Assembly: GCA_025361505.1 (NCBI GenBank)
Contig: JANYKZ010000077.1
Location: forward strand, 1 to 51,262
Source: Coriobacteriia bacterium
GTDB lineage: Bacteria > Actinomycetota > Coriobacteriia > Anaerosomatales > PALSA-660
Length of the DNA stretch: 51,262 nucleotides
Direction of reading: 5' to 3'
Made by a program: the position numbers and the translations under genes. Shown piece after piece: positions 6,722-14,670 of this stretch (its first letter is position 1; each line of letters begins with the position of its first letter). Under the pieces are notes generated by a model. That model was not told the origin of the DNA. It made no database searches and worked only from the letters and a program-made list of their open reading frames with translations.

Positions 6722-8053
6722 ATGGCCGCACAGACACAGATACTCAGCGCGCGGAACGCCCGCAGGCTTCCGGACGAGAACGTCTTCGACCGGACTCTGC
6801 GAGGGGATCCCATCGCCTTCTCCGAGGTCTACCGCCGTTACCAGAAGCGCATCTACGGCTTCTGCCTCGCGCGGTCGCTCGACCCCGAGACGGCTGCCGA
6901 CGCGACACAGGAAGTCTTCATGAAGCTGCTGCGCGCCGAGCCGGGCAGCATCGACCACCCGCGCGCCTGGCTGTTCACGGTCGCGCGCAACGTCGTGATC
7001 GACACCGTGCGCAAGCGCACACGCACGCCCGAGGACTCCGGCATCGAGGAGGAGTCGGTCGCGTGGGACAAGCTGAAGTCGGCCGACACCGCCGATGAGG
7101 TCCTCGCCCGCTCCGACGCGCGCAACGTGTTCCTCGCGCTGCGCACGATGCGCCCCCGCTACCGCACGGCACTCATCATGCGCGAGATCCACGGCGAGTC
7201 TGCCAACGACATGGCCGAGGCTCTCGAGACGAGCCCGGGAGCCGTGGACACGCTGGTGAGCAGGGCCCGCGACGCCTTCGGCGTGGCCTACGCCTCGGTG
7301 GGGGACCTGCCCGCAGTCTGCCGCACCAACATCGAACTCGTCTACCGCAACCTCGGGACGGGCATCACGCCGAGCGAGCGAGCATCGCTGGACGCTCATC
7401 TCGAGGGCTGCGAACGGTGTCGCGCCGAGGCGAAGCGGGCGGAGAGCCCCTCCCATCTGGCCGCGCTGCTGCCGTTCCTCGTTCCCGCGAACGTGCTGGC
7501 CCACGGTCTGCTCGGACGCGCGGCCCTGACGGTCCGCAAGTTCCCGGATGCCGTCGCTCAGCACGGAGCCGTGGTGCTCTCGCAGCCGCACACCTGGAAC
7601 CTGGCGACCAAGGTCGCCGCGGGTTTCCTCGCCGCCGCCCTCGTCACCGCCCCGATCGTCGCGACGACCGCGAGGCACGCGGCTCCGGCGCCGGCTCGCA
7701 CGGTGGCCTTCGTTCCGACGCCGCGGACCGCATCTCCCGGAGGCGCCTCCCCCATGGCCGCCTCTCGCTTCTCGGCGCTGATGAGCCGGCCGACAGCCGC
7801 TCCGACGAGCGCCATGATGGCCGTCACCCCGCGCGTCGCGTCGAGCGCCAACCCCAAGACCCCGCCGATGATGAGCGCTCCCCGGACCACCGCCGGGCCG
7901 AGCGGCTCCGCTCCCACGAAGCCCGCTCCGGCCGGCTCGACCACCACGGACATGCATCGCGGCACCACTCCCGCGTCCTCGGTCGGCGCGTCCTCCATGG
8001 GAGGGTCGTCACCGACCGGAGGGACATCCTCCATGGGCTCCGGCACCCCGTAG
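6722..8053 (+). CDS. ECF sigma factor with fused zinc anti-sigma-like domain and membrane anchor
   Basis: The first 190 residues are an ECF sigma factor. Region 2 has DPIAFSEVYRRYQKRIYGFC and TQEVFMKLL. Region 4 has MRPRYRTALIMREIHGESAN followed by the recognition helix. A cysteine near residue 200 and HLEGCERCRAE near 225 then form the pattern of a ZAS zinc anti-sigma domain. A hydrophobic segment near residues 290-320 should cross the membrane, and the last 100 residues are Pro, Thr, Ser, Met and Gly-rich and would face outside. Fused sigma and anti-sigma modules suggest a membrane-tethered factor released by a signal, as in some ECF groups. A promoter with the same boxes precedes this gene and the next, which suggests both are its targets. 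The signal is unknown. The Met-rich tail and the copper genes in the window hint at metal. Confidence 0.85.
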   Translation: MAAQTQILSARNARRLPDENVFDRTLRGDPIAFSEVYRRYQKRIYGFCLARSLDPETAADATQEVFMKLLRAEPGSIDHPRAWLFTVARNVVIDTVRKRTRTPEDSGIEEESVAWDKLKSADTADEVLARSDARNVFLALRTMRPRYRTALIMREIHGESANDMAEALETSPGAVDTLVSRARDAFGVAYASVGDLPAVCRTNIELVYRNLGTGITPSERASLDAHLEGCERCRAEAKRAESPSHLAALLPFLVPANVLAHGLLGRAALTVRKFPDAVAQHGAVVLSQPHTWNLATKVAAGFLAAALVTAPIVATTARHAAPAPARTVAFVPTPRTASPGGASPMAASRFSALMSRPTAAPTSAMMAVTPRVASSANPKTPPMMSAPRTTAGPSGSAPTKPAPAGSTTTDMHRGTTPASSVGASSMGGSSPTGGTSSMGSGTP

Positions 8054-8078
8054 CCGCCCTCGTCCCCAAACCGTTTCT

Positions 8079-8108
8079 GTAAGGTTCCGCGAGCGGCGGC
8101 GTCTTACC
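8079..8108 (+). promoter_or_regulatory. Predicted ECF sigma promoter, copy 2
   Basis: GTAAGGTT and GTCTTACC are separated by 14 bases, identical in boxes and spacing to 6685-6714. Transcription should start near 8115 and read the secreted Met-rich protein gene. The unrelated spacer sequences argue that the boxes are conserved by selection and not by recent duplication. Confidence 0.75.
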
Positions 8109-8191
8109 TCCCGAGTCGCTCGATGACTCACACCCCCGAAGTCCGGACGCACCACTCCCCTGTCCGGCAGAAGCGAAAGCAGGTGTATGCA

Positions 8192-8860
8192 GTGAAGAGA
8201 AGCAAACTCGCGATCATCGTCGCCGGTGCCCTGGTCGCCGGATTGACCCTTGGCGGACTCGGCATCGCGGACGCAGCCGTCCGCAACGCGCACAAGACGG
8301 TCGCCTCCAAGTCGGCCAGCGTCGCGAAGGGCGTCAGCCCCGTTGCAACGCTGTCGCGCATGACCAAGCTGTCCGTCAAGCGGATCATGGCGCTGCGTCA
8401 CCAGGGCAAGTCGTTCGCCAGCATCGCCGCGAGCATGGGCGTCGATCCGGCAGCCGTCGTCGACCAGATGGTCGCCGCGCGTCAGGCGCACCTCGACGCG
8501 ATGGTCGCCGCCGGTCGAATGACCGCCGCGCAGGAGCAGGCCATGCTCGCCGTCATGCGCACGACCGTCGGCACCATGATGGGCCTGGTGCCCGGTTCCG
8601 GCAGCGGCATGATGTCCGGTGACACCACGCAGTCCGCCACCGGGATGCCCGGCAACGGCTACGGCGGCGGCAACGCGGGCACCGGCATGACCCCGGGTCA
8701 GGGCAACGTCCCGACGATGATGAACGCTCCGGCTCCGACCGATCCCGGTACGGCCCCCGCCGCGACGCCCGCCCCTGCCTCCACGCCCGCGCCCCGCACG
8801 GGCATGATGGGCTCCGGCTCGACGAACGGCTCGGGCATGATGGGTTCGACGAGGCCGTAA
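8192..8860 (+). CDS. Secreted Met/Gly-rich protein, likely ECF target (222 aa)
   Basis: A signal peptide is clear: VKRSKLAIIVAGALVAGLTL, then a cleavage region after GIADAA. The mature protein has a helical middle (LSVKRIMALRHQGKSFASIA) that repeats a short helix-turn pattern. The C-terminal half is low-complexity, with repeated GMM and GMTP motifs and a Pro/Ala stretch, ending GMMGS. Clustered methionines commonly bind Cu(I), but that role is inferred. I chose the GTG at 8192 because AAAGCAGG precedes it and the signal peptide then starts correctly. The ATG at 8123 would prepend an unlikely His-rich segment. It follows the sigma gene and shares its promoter boxes. Confidence 0.75.
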   Translation: MKRSKLAIIVAGALVAGLTLGGLGIADAAVRNAHKTVASKSASVAKGVSPVATLSRMTKLSVKRIMALRHQGKSFASIAASMGVDPAAVVDQMVAARQAHLDAMVAAGRMTAAQEQAMLAVMRTTVGTMMGLVPGSGSGMMSGDTTQSATGMPGNGYGGGNAGTGMTPGQGNVPTMMNAPAPTDPGTAPAATPAPASTPAPRTGMMGSGSTNGSGMMGSTRP

Positions 8861-8901
8861 CGCCTGCCGCTCCGCGGCATGTGGCACGGATCTCACGCAG
8901 G

Positions 8902-8930
8902 GCCGGGACCCGATCGGGTCCCGGCTCTTT
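8902..8930 (+). terminator. Rho-independent terminator
   Basis: A perfect 24-base palindrome, GCCGGGACCC with GGGTCCCGGC around GATC, is followed by TCTTT. It lies 40 bases after the secreted protein gene and just before the convergent pentapeptide gene, so it may serve both. Confidence 0.85.
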
Positions 8931-8936
8931 CGCGTG

Positions 8937-9593
8937 CTACCGATCCTCGGTCGGGTCGATCACCTTGACGCCGATGTCCTCCGCCAACCCGACGACCTGC
9001 CGGGTCGTCAGCACGATGCCGTACGGGCCGTTCCGCAGGTCGAGCCCTCTGATGCTCGAACCGCGCAGGTCCGTGTCGCGCGTCCGCACCCCGGTCCAGT
9101 CGGCGTCCGTCAGGTCGCAGTTCACGAGGCTGGCGTCGGTCAGATCGGCGCCGTAGAGGTCACACTCCCTCATGGAGCAGCCGGAGAACTCCGTGTGGGT
9201 CAGGTCGACTCCCCGGAAGAGCGCGTAGTCGAGGTTGGTGTTGCTGAACGTCGACGATCCGAGGCGGGTCCCGCGACGGAAGTCGAGACCGATCATCTTG
9301 CACTCCTCGATCGCCGCGCCGAAGAACCCGGCGCCCTGGACCGCGGCACCCTCGAACTGGCACCGGCGGATGGTCGCAGCGTTGAACTTCGCGTCGGTCA
9401 GCACGCACTCGGCGAACGAGCAGTCCTCGATGACCCGGTCGGCGAAATCGAACCCAACGAGCCGCAGCCCGTCGAAGGACAGGTCGCTCAGCGCCTCGAG
9501 TCCCTCGAGCCCCGCGAGGTCGGACGGGGTCACCTGCCTCACGAGCCACCCGCCTTCTGATCGTCGAGCCGTGATCGCAAACGTGCGACGCAA
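8937..9593 (-). CDS. Pentapeptide repeat protein (218 aa)
   Basis: From about residue 40 to 195 the sequence follows the A(D/N)LXX five-residue rhythm: SFDGLRLVGFDFADRVIEDC, then CSFAECVLTDAKFNAATI and CDLYGADLTDASLVNCDLTD. These repeats fold into a right-handed quadrilateral beta-helix. Roles range from DNA mimicry that protects gyrase (Qnr/MfpA-like) to unknown structural functions. The sequence does not show which applies. The short leader and the C-terminal tail with IVLTTRQVVGLAEDIGVKVI are not repeats. The start is a TTG at 9593 with only a weak ribosome site, so the exact N-terminus is uncertain. Confidence 0.88.
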   Translation of the reverse strand: MRRTFAITARRSEGGWLVRQVTPSDLAGLEGLEALSDLSFDGLRLVGFDFADRVIEDCSFAECVLTDAKFNAATIRRCQFEGAAVQGAGFFGAAIEECKMIGLDFRRGTRLGSSTFSNTNLDYALFRGVDLTHTEFSGCSMRECDLYGADLTDASLVNCDLTDADWTGVRTRDTDLRGSSIRGLDLRNGPYGIVLTTRQVVGLAEDIGVKVIDPTEDR

Positions 9594-9661
9594 GGATACC
9601 CGTGCGCCGCGCGTCGAAGGGGTATCAAGTGAGCAGAGGCCGCGAACGGAAGGGGCTACCG

Positions 9662-9979
9662 ATGGGCTGTTGTCTTGGAGTGATCCTGCTGGCCGGGGCG
9701 CCGCGCCTCGGGCTCGGGCTGTGGTGGTTCATGGACCCGGCACGCATCCTCTCGGCGTTCAGCGGCTGGTCGACCACGGTCGGCAGCTTCACGGCCCCGA
9801 TGTGGATCTGGCCGCTCGCCGGCCTGCTCCTGCTCCCCTGGACCACGATCGCCTGGGTGTTCGTGTCGCCGGGTGGCGTCACGCCCCTCGAGTGGGTCAT
9901 CCTCGGGATCGCCCTGCTTCTCGACCTCGGGACCCACGGCGGGGGCGGTCGCGCGTATCAGCGGCGGTACGCCTCCTGA
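9662..9979 (+). CDS. Small three-pass membrane protein (105 aa)
   Basis: Hydrophobic segments are seen near the start (CLGVILLAGAPRLGLGLWWF), in the middle (TAPMWIWPLAGLLLLPWTTI) and late (TPLEWVILGIALLLDLGTH), then a short basic Gly-rich tail. The WWFMDPARI loop after the first helix looks conserved, as in small uncharacterised actinobacterial membrane proteins I can only vaguely recall. The ATG at 9662 follows GGAAGGGG. It precedes the cardiolipin synthase by about 90 bases on the same strand. Confidence 0.7.
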   Translation: MGCCLGVILLAGAPRLGLGLWWFMDPARILSAFSGWSTTVGSFTAPMWIWPLAGLLLLPWTTIAWVFVSPGGVTPLEWVILGIALLLDLGTHGGGGRAYQRRYAS

Positions 9980-10067
9980 CCGAGCGGGACGATCGCGAGC
10001 CCATGCGTTTCCCAGCGCCCGGCGCCTGTGCGACCATGCGGTACCGCGAATCGGAGGGAGAGGGCCC

Positions 10068-11522
10068 ATGGCGCAGCTGATCGCGAACTTCTACTGGATC
10101 GGCTACGTGCTGCTCGCCCTCTACTGGATCGTCGCCGTCGTGGCGATCGTCGCCGAGCACCGCGACCCGACGGCCACGCTCCTGTGGATCACGATCCTCA
10201 TCGTCCTGCCCGGAGTCGGGTTGCTCGTCTACTTCTTCGCGGGCCGGGACTGGAAGCGGATCCACGCTCGGCAGCGCTGGGTCGCGGACCTGCGCGCGCT
10301 GCGCGAACCGTTCATGGAGCCGTTCTACGACCGGTACCGGGAGTTCTCGGACGCGGCGGTCGCGGCGTACCGCGGGACCCCGACCGAGCGGCTCATCCGG
10401 GCGATCTCGACGGAGCGCGGCAACGGACCGCTCCCGGTCAACGACCTCGAGATCTTTCCGAGCGGCGCCGAGTACTTCCCGCGTCTCATCGACGACATCT
10501 CGAAGGCGCAGCGATCGATCCACATGCAGTACTACACGTGGGAGCGCGACGAGCTGACCACCGAGATCTGCGCAGCGCTGATGGAGCGGGTGCGGGCCGG
10601 CGTCGAGGTCCGGATCCTCAACGACTTCCTAGGCAGCTTCCGCTACCGCAAGGACCAGCTCGACGCGCTCAAGGCCGCCGGCGCGCACGTCGGATCGGAC
10701 ATGACGCAGATCGGCAGGGTCAACTACCGCGATCATCGCAAGATCACCGTGATCGACGAGGTGATCGGCCACACCGGCGGCATCAACATCGGTCAGGAGT
10801 ACATCGATGGTGGCGCCAACTTCCCATCGTGGCGCGATACCGGCATGCGCGTCACCGGTCCCGCCGTCGGCGAGCTCCAGAAGCTGTTCGCCGACCGCTG
10901 GTACGAGGTGTTCCGCGAGAACCTGTTCAAGCCGCGCTACTTCCCGGCGCCGGACACCGCTGTCGTCGCGAAGCCGATCATGACCCACGTGGTCGCTCAG
11001 GGCGTGGAGGAGCGCTGGTCGTCCTCGACGCGCGCGCACGAGATCGCGATCTCGGGTGCGCGGAGCCGGGTGTCGATCCAGTCACCCTACTGGGTGCCCG
11101 ATCCCACCATGCTCGACGTCTTCATCAACGCGGCCCTGTCGGGAGTCGACGTTCGCTTCATGATGACGGGCCTGCCCGACAAGAAGCTGGCTTACAACGC
11201 CGCGGAGTCCTACTGGGAGCCCGTGCTGCGCGCGGGGGGCCACGTCTACCTCTACATGGCGGGGTTCATGCACGCGAAGACCATCGTCATCGACGGAACC
11301 GTCTCCGCCGTCGGCACGATGAACCTCGACATCCGCAGCCTCAGGCTCAACCAGGAGCTCATGGTTTGGATCTACGACGAGGCCGTGGCGCGGCGCCAGG
11401 AGGAGATCTTCGAGGCCGACCTGGAGAAGTGCGTCGAGGTCACCCTGGAGGTCATCGCGTCGTGGAGCGCGTTCAAGCGCTTCAAGCACTCGGCGAGCCG
11501 GCTCGGCTCGAACCTGCTGTAG
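10068..11522 (+). CDS. Cardiolipin synthase (phospholipase D family)
   Basis: This membrane enzyme joins two phosphatidylglycerol molecules into cardiolipin and glycerol. The N-terminus has two transmembrane segments (IGYVLLALYWIVAVVAIVAE and TLLWITILIVLPGVGLLVYF), as in Cls proteins. Two HKD catalytic motifs follow, YRDHRKITVID near residue 221 and MHAKTIVIDG near residue 401, each with downstream G-(G/T)-x-N residues (HTGGINIGQEY, GTMNLDIRSL). At 484 residues it is full length. The ATG at 10068 follows GGGAGAGGG. Its stop abuts the convergent membrane gene. The identification is firm at family level. Confidence 0.94.
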   Translation: MAQLIANFYWIGYVLLALYWIVAVVAIVAEHRDPTATLLWITILIVLPGVGLLVYFFAGRDWKRIHARQRWVADLRALREPFMEPFYDRYREFSDAAVAAYRGTPTERLIRAISTERGNGPLPVNDLEIFPSGAEYFPRLIDDISKAQRSIHMQYYTWERDELTTEICAALMERVRAGVEVRILNDFLGSFRYRKDQLDALKAAGAHVGSDMTQIGRVNYRDHRKITVIDEVIGHTGGINIGQEYIDGGANFPSWRDTGMRVTGPAVGELQKLFADRWYEVFRENLFKPRYFPAPDTAVVAKPIMTHVVAQGVEERWSSSTRAHEIAISGARSRVSIQSPYWVPDPTMLDVFINAALSGVDVRFMMTGLPDKKLAYNAAESYWEPVLRAGGHVYLYMAGFMHAKTIVIDGTVSAVGTMNLDIRSLRLNQELMVWIYDEAVARRQEEIFEADLEKCVEVTLEVIASWSAFKRFKHSASRLGSNLL

Positions 11523-12173
11523 CTACTCCCCCGCCTCGGCCCGGCGCAGCCAGTGCCGCACCGGAACGCTCAACGCCATTACAGCGGAGAGCGACCCGAG
11601 CATCATGACGAGAGCGGCGACCTTGAACGCGACGTCGGGCGACGACGCGATCGCGGACGCCGGGTGTATGTCCTGCCCCACCGGGCCGAACTCGATCCAC
11701 GCCAGGCCGACGGCCATGGCGAAGGCGCTCACCACCTGTCCCGCCGCGCCGATGCGACGCTTCTCCTGGAACAGCGCCACCATGAGTGCGATGGCCGCCA
11801 CGACCATGTACGCGAGGCTCATGACCATGCGCCGTTCCGTGAGGTTCCACGCGTTCCAGACCAGCCGCGCGGACACCGCCCCGACCAGCGTCGCGAGCGC
11901 CCACAGCGGGAGCAGCGCGACCTGCAGGGCGCGCGCCCACTCGTAGACGCGGTCCCGGCCGGTCGCGAGGTACGCCACGGCGACGACGCCCATGCCGAAG
12001 ATGCCGATGACGCACGCCACGATGAGCATCCCGTGCCAGATGACGAAGCGCACCCAGGCGCCCAGTTGCGCGTCCTGCGGCGCGAGCAGTGCGGCCACGA
12101 TCGAGACGGCCACGCCGATGGCGGCGACGGTGTAGGCGGTGCGGTCGGAGACACGATCCAGCCGGTCGAGCAT
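11523..12173 (-). CDS. Hypothetical six-pass membrane protein (216 aa)
   Basis: About six hydrophobic helices are seen: TAYTVAAIGVAVSIVAALLA, FVIWHGMLIVACVIGIFGMG, ALQVALLPLWALATLVGAVS, a segment around VMSLAYMVVAAIALMVALF, one around VVSAFAMAVGLAWI, and VAALVMMLGSLSAVMALSV. There are no catalytic motifs I recognise. It lies 16 bases downstream of the ANTAR response regulator on the same strand, so the two are probably cotranscribed and it may be a target or partner of the PdtaR/PdtaS-like signalling pair. That is inference from position only. Confidence 0.75.
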   Translation of the reverse strand: MLDRLDRVSDRTAYTVAAIGVAVSIVAALLAPQDAQLGAWVRFVIWHGMLIVACVIGIFGMGVVAVAYLATGRDRVYEWARALQVALLPLWALATLVGAVSARLVWNAWNLTERRMVMSLAYMVVAAIALMVALFQEKRRIGAAGQVVSAFAMAVGLAWIEFGPVGQDIHPASAIASSPDVAFKVAALVMMLGSLSAVMALSVPVRHWLRRAEAGE

Positions 12174-12189
12174 GGTGGTCCTTTCGGTC

Positions 12190-12759
12190 CTACTCCTGAG
12201 CTTCGGACGCCAGGATGACGGCCTCGGCCACGTCTCGCAGCGTCTTGCGGCGGTCCATCGCGGCCTTCTGCAGACGACCGAACGCTTCGGGCTCGGTCAT
12301 CCCCCGCTTCATCAGCAGCCCCTTCGCCCGCTCGACGAGCTTGCGCGTCTCGAGACGGTCCTCGAGGGTCGCGACCTCGTCCTCCAGGGCGCGCGCCTCG
12401 GCGAAGCGGGCGACCGCGACCTGCATCGCCGGCAGGACGTCCTTCTTGGAGAACGGCTTCACGAGGTAGCCCATCGCACCCGCGGCCGAGGCCTCCTCGA
12501 CGTAGGTGCTCTGAGAGAACGCGGTGACCATGACGACGGGGGCGATGCGCTCCGCGCCGATCACCGCGGCCGCCGCGATGCCGTCGAGGCCGGGCATCTT
12601 GACGTCCATGAAGATGACCTCGGGCCGAAGCGCGCGCGCCAGTTCGATGGCCTCCGCACCGTCGCGCGCCTCGCCGACGACCTCGTGGCCCTCTTCGGTG
12701 AGCATCTCCCGCATGTCCATGCGGATGAGCGCTTCGTCTTCGGCGATCAACACGCGCAT
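12190..12759 (-). CDS. pdtaR: ANTAR-domain response regulator (PdtaR-like)
   Basis: Residues 1-120 form a CheY-like receiver with acidic residues in LIAEDEALIRM, phosphoacceptor Asp in VIFMDVKMPGLDG and Lys in YLVKPFSKKD. The C-terminal 60 residues are an ANTAR RNA-binding domain (ETRKLVERAKGLLMKRGMTE, then EAFGRLQKAAMDRRKTLRDV). Phosphorylated ANTAR regulators bind twin hairpins in nascent mRNA and prevent termination. The 189-residue length and order match PdtaR of actinobacteria. The partner is very likely the HisKA_2 kinase at 13092-14498, on the same strand with one small gene between. The ATG at 12759 is preferred over a TTG three codons earlier. Confidence 0.92.
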   Translation of the reverse strand: MRVLIAEDEALIRMDMREMLTEEGHEVVGEARDGAEAIELARALRPEVIFMDVKMPGLDGIAAAAVIGAERIAPVVMVTAFSQSTYVEEASAAGAMGYLVKPFSKKDVLPAMQVAVARFAEARALEDEVATLEDRLETRKLVERAKGLLMKRGMTEPEAFGRLQKAAMDRRKTLRDVAEAVILASEAQE

Positions 12760-12927
12760 CGGCGACAACTCCGTGGGTCACGGCCGGCGGCTCCGGCGCC
12801 TTCAGGCGCCCAGCCTACCATGCGGCGCGAGCATGCAAACGGCCTTGGTAAGGAAACGGTAAGGGTCTGGGAATATGCTGCGAGACCGTGCGGCCTCCGC
12901 ACGGAAACGGACTCACGAAGGAACCGC

Positions 12928-13095
12928 ATGCCCGAGCGCCCGGAACGTCCTCTCCCCGACTACTTCATCCTGATCATCGTCGTGGTGCTGGCCGCCCTAG
13001 CGCTCGTGCCGCGGTGCGTTCCCGGCGTCCTGCCGCAGTCCTTCTTCGCCAGCAGCACGGCGAGCACGCGCTCGGGAGCCAAGCTCGCGCACTAG
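12928..13095 (+). CDS. Small single-pass membrane protein (55 aa)
   Basis: After a short proline-rich start (MPERPERPLPDY) there is one strong hydrophobic helix, FILIIVVVLAALALVPRCVP, then a Ser-rich tail. GAAGGAA lies six bases before the ATG, which supports translation. The stop overlaps the end of the convergent kinase gene by four bases. No family is recognised. Direct repeats of GGTAAGG at 12845 and 12857 lie upstream but do not match the spacing of the ECF promoters at 6685 and 8079. Confidence 0.6.
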   Translation: MPERPERPLPDYFILIIVVVLAALALVPRCVPGVLPQSFFASSTASTRSGAKLAH

Positions 13096-14498
13096 GATTC
13101 GAGCGGCACCGAGATGGAGACGGTCGTCCCCCTGCCGCTGCGGAAGTCGAGCGTGCCGCGCAGGTCGTCCTTCACGATGGTCCGCACGATCGCCAGGCCC
13201 AGTTGCGCGGACATCGCGGGGTCGAACCCTTCGGGCAGTCCGGTCCCGTCGTCCCGGACCGACAACTGCAGTTCGTCGGGCAGGCGCCGCATCTTCACCA
13301 CGACGCGTCCGGCCCCCCGCTCCCCGATCCCGTGCTCGATCGCGTTGTGGACCAGCTCGGCTGTCACGAGCGCCAGCGAGGTCGCGACCGAGGCGGGGAC
13401 ACTGCCGAGCGTCCCCTCGACGTCGACCGCGACGTCGGCGCTGCGCCCCGACAGCCCCTGGCGCACCATGTCGACCACCGTGCGCGCCGCCGCGCCGAAG
13501 TCCACCGTCTCGTCCGTCGAGGTCGAGAGCATCTCGTGCACCACGGCCATCGAACCGACGCGCTCGACGGCCTCGGCGAGCGAGCGCTGTGTCTCCGGCG
13601 AGTCGGATCGGCGCGACTGAATGCGCAGCAGTGACGAGATCGTCTGCAGGTTGTTCTTCACGCGATGGTGGACCTCGCGGATCGTCGCTTCCTTGACCTT
13701 GAGCTCCGCGTCGCGGCGGCGGGCGTCCGTGATGTCCTCCACGAGGACGGCGGCGCCCGTCTTCAGCGCGACCGTGCGATAGAGCAGCACGCGCCCCGCG
13801 ACCGCGACCTCGCACTGCAGCGCGCCCGCGGACTCGAGCACGGGGCCGACCGCCTGCGCGCCCCCGGGCATGTCGACCGCGACCGTGCCGGTGAGTGCGC
13901 CCTCCACTCCGGCGAGCCGGAGGATGTTCACGGCGTTCGGGCTGGCGTAGGCGACGCGCCCCGTCTCGTCGACGCGCATGACCCCGTCGCCGGCCCGGCG
14001 CGTGGTCCAAAACGGCGCGCCCGTGCCGACGTCGATGAGCGGACCTGCGCCGAGTACTTCGAGCAGGTCCTCGGCGAGCGCCATGAACTGGCGCTCCATC
14101 GTGCCGGGGGCGTCAACGACCTGCTGCGTGAGATCGCGGACGACGACCGCGAACGCGGGCACACCGATCGGATGCGCCGAGGTGACGTACTGCATGCCGC
14201 GGGTGGTACGGCGCCGGTCTCCCGCCACCGCTTCACCCGTGTGCAGCGCGCGATAGGCCTCCGGTTCCTCGTGCGAGGTGAGCGTCTTGCCCGTGCGGCT
14301 CGTGGCGACGGCCGCCACGGCCGTCATCGGACGCGCATCGGCGAGCACATCGAGCGAGCCCTGGGGCGTCCGGACGGCGAGCGCCACGTCGCCGTAGCCG
14401 AGGTCGGCGACGAACTGCAGGTTGCGCGCGACGTTGTCGAGGTGCGCGCGGGGGCCTTCTTCGAGCCAGGCCGGCAGCGCTGCGGGGACTTCTTCCAT
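13092..14498 (-). CDS. pdtaS: Cytoplasmic sensor histidine kinase, PdtaS-like
   Basis: A 468-residue kinase without membrane segments. The first 150 residues form a GAF-type domain (LQFVADLGYGDVALAVRTPQ). A PAS domain covers roughly residues 170-270 (GRVAYASPNAVNILRLAGVE). The HisKA_2 phosphoacceptor is EVHHRVKNNLQTISSLLRIQ, followed by an HATPase with ELVHNAIEHG (N box) and DDGTGLPEGFD (G1 box). This GAF-PAS-HisKA_2-HATPase order is that of PdtaS, which phosphorylates the ANTAR regulator PdtaR. The regulator gene lies about 330 bases downstream on the same strand. The start at ATG 14498 gives the family's normal N-terminus. The ligand is unknown. Confidence 0.9.
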   Translation of the reverse strand: MEEVPAALPAWLEEGPRAHLDNVARNLQFVADLGYGDVALAVRTPQGSLDVLADARPMTAVAAVATSRTGKTLTSHEEPEAYRALHTGEAVAGDRRRTTRGMQYVTSAHPIGVPAFAVVVRDLTQQVVDAPGTMERQFMALAEDLLEVLGAGPLIDVGTGAPFWTTRRAGDGVMRVDETGRVAYASPNAVNILRLAGVEGALTGTVAVDMPGGAQAVGPVLESAGALQCEVAVAGRVLLYRTVALKTGAAVLVEDITDARRRDAELKVKEATIREVHHRVKNNLQTISSLLRIQSRRSDSPETQRSLAEAVERVGSMAVVHEMLSTSTDETVDFGAAARTVVDMVRQGLSGRSADVAVDVEGTLGSVPASVATSLALVTAELVHNAIEHGIGERGAGRVVVKMRRLPDELQLSVRDDGTGLPEGFDPAMSAQLGLAIVRTIVKDDLRGTLDFRSGRGTTVSISVPLES

Positions 14499-14670
14499 GC
14501 GGCGATTCTAGCGCACGGCCGATGACGGCCCCGTGCCCACACGCCTTTGGTCGCTTCCAGCGGCCCGTTCGTCGTCGGGCGCGCGAGCGCTGGGCGATAC
14601 TGCTCGATGAAGGAGTAGAGACCGCGCACCGCGCGGCCCCTGTTCGTCGCGCGACCGGAAGGACCGTCGT

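Noticed and set aside
12845..12870. A third ECF promoter of the 6685/8079 type before the small membrane gene at 12928
   Set aside because: GTAAGG occurs twice, but no GTCTTACC lies 14 bases downstream of either copy.
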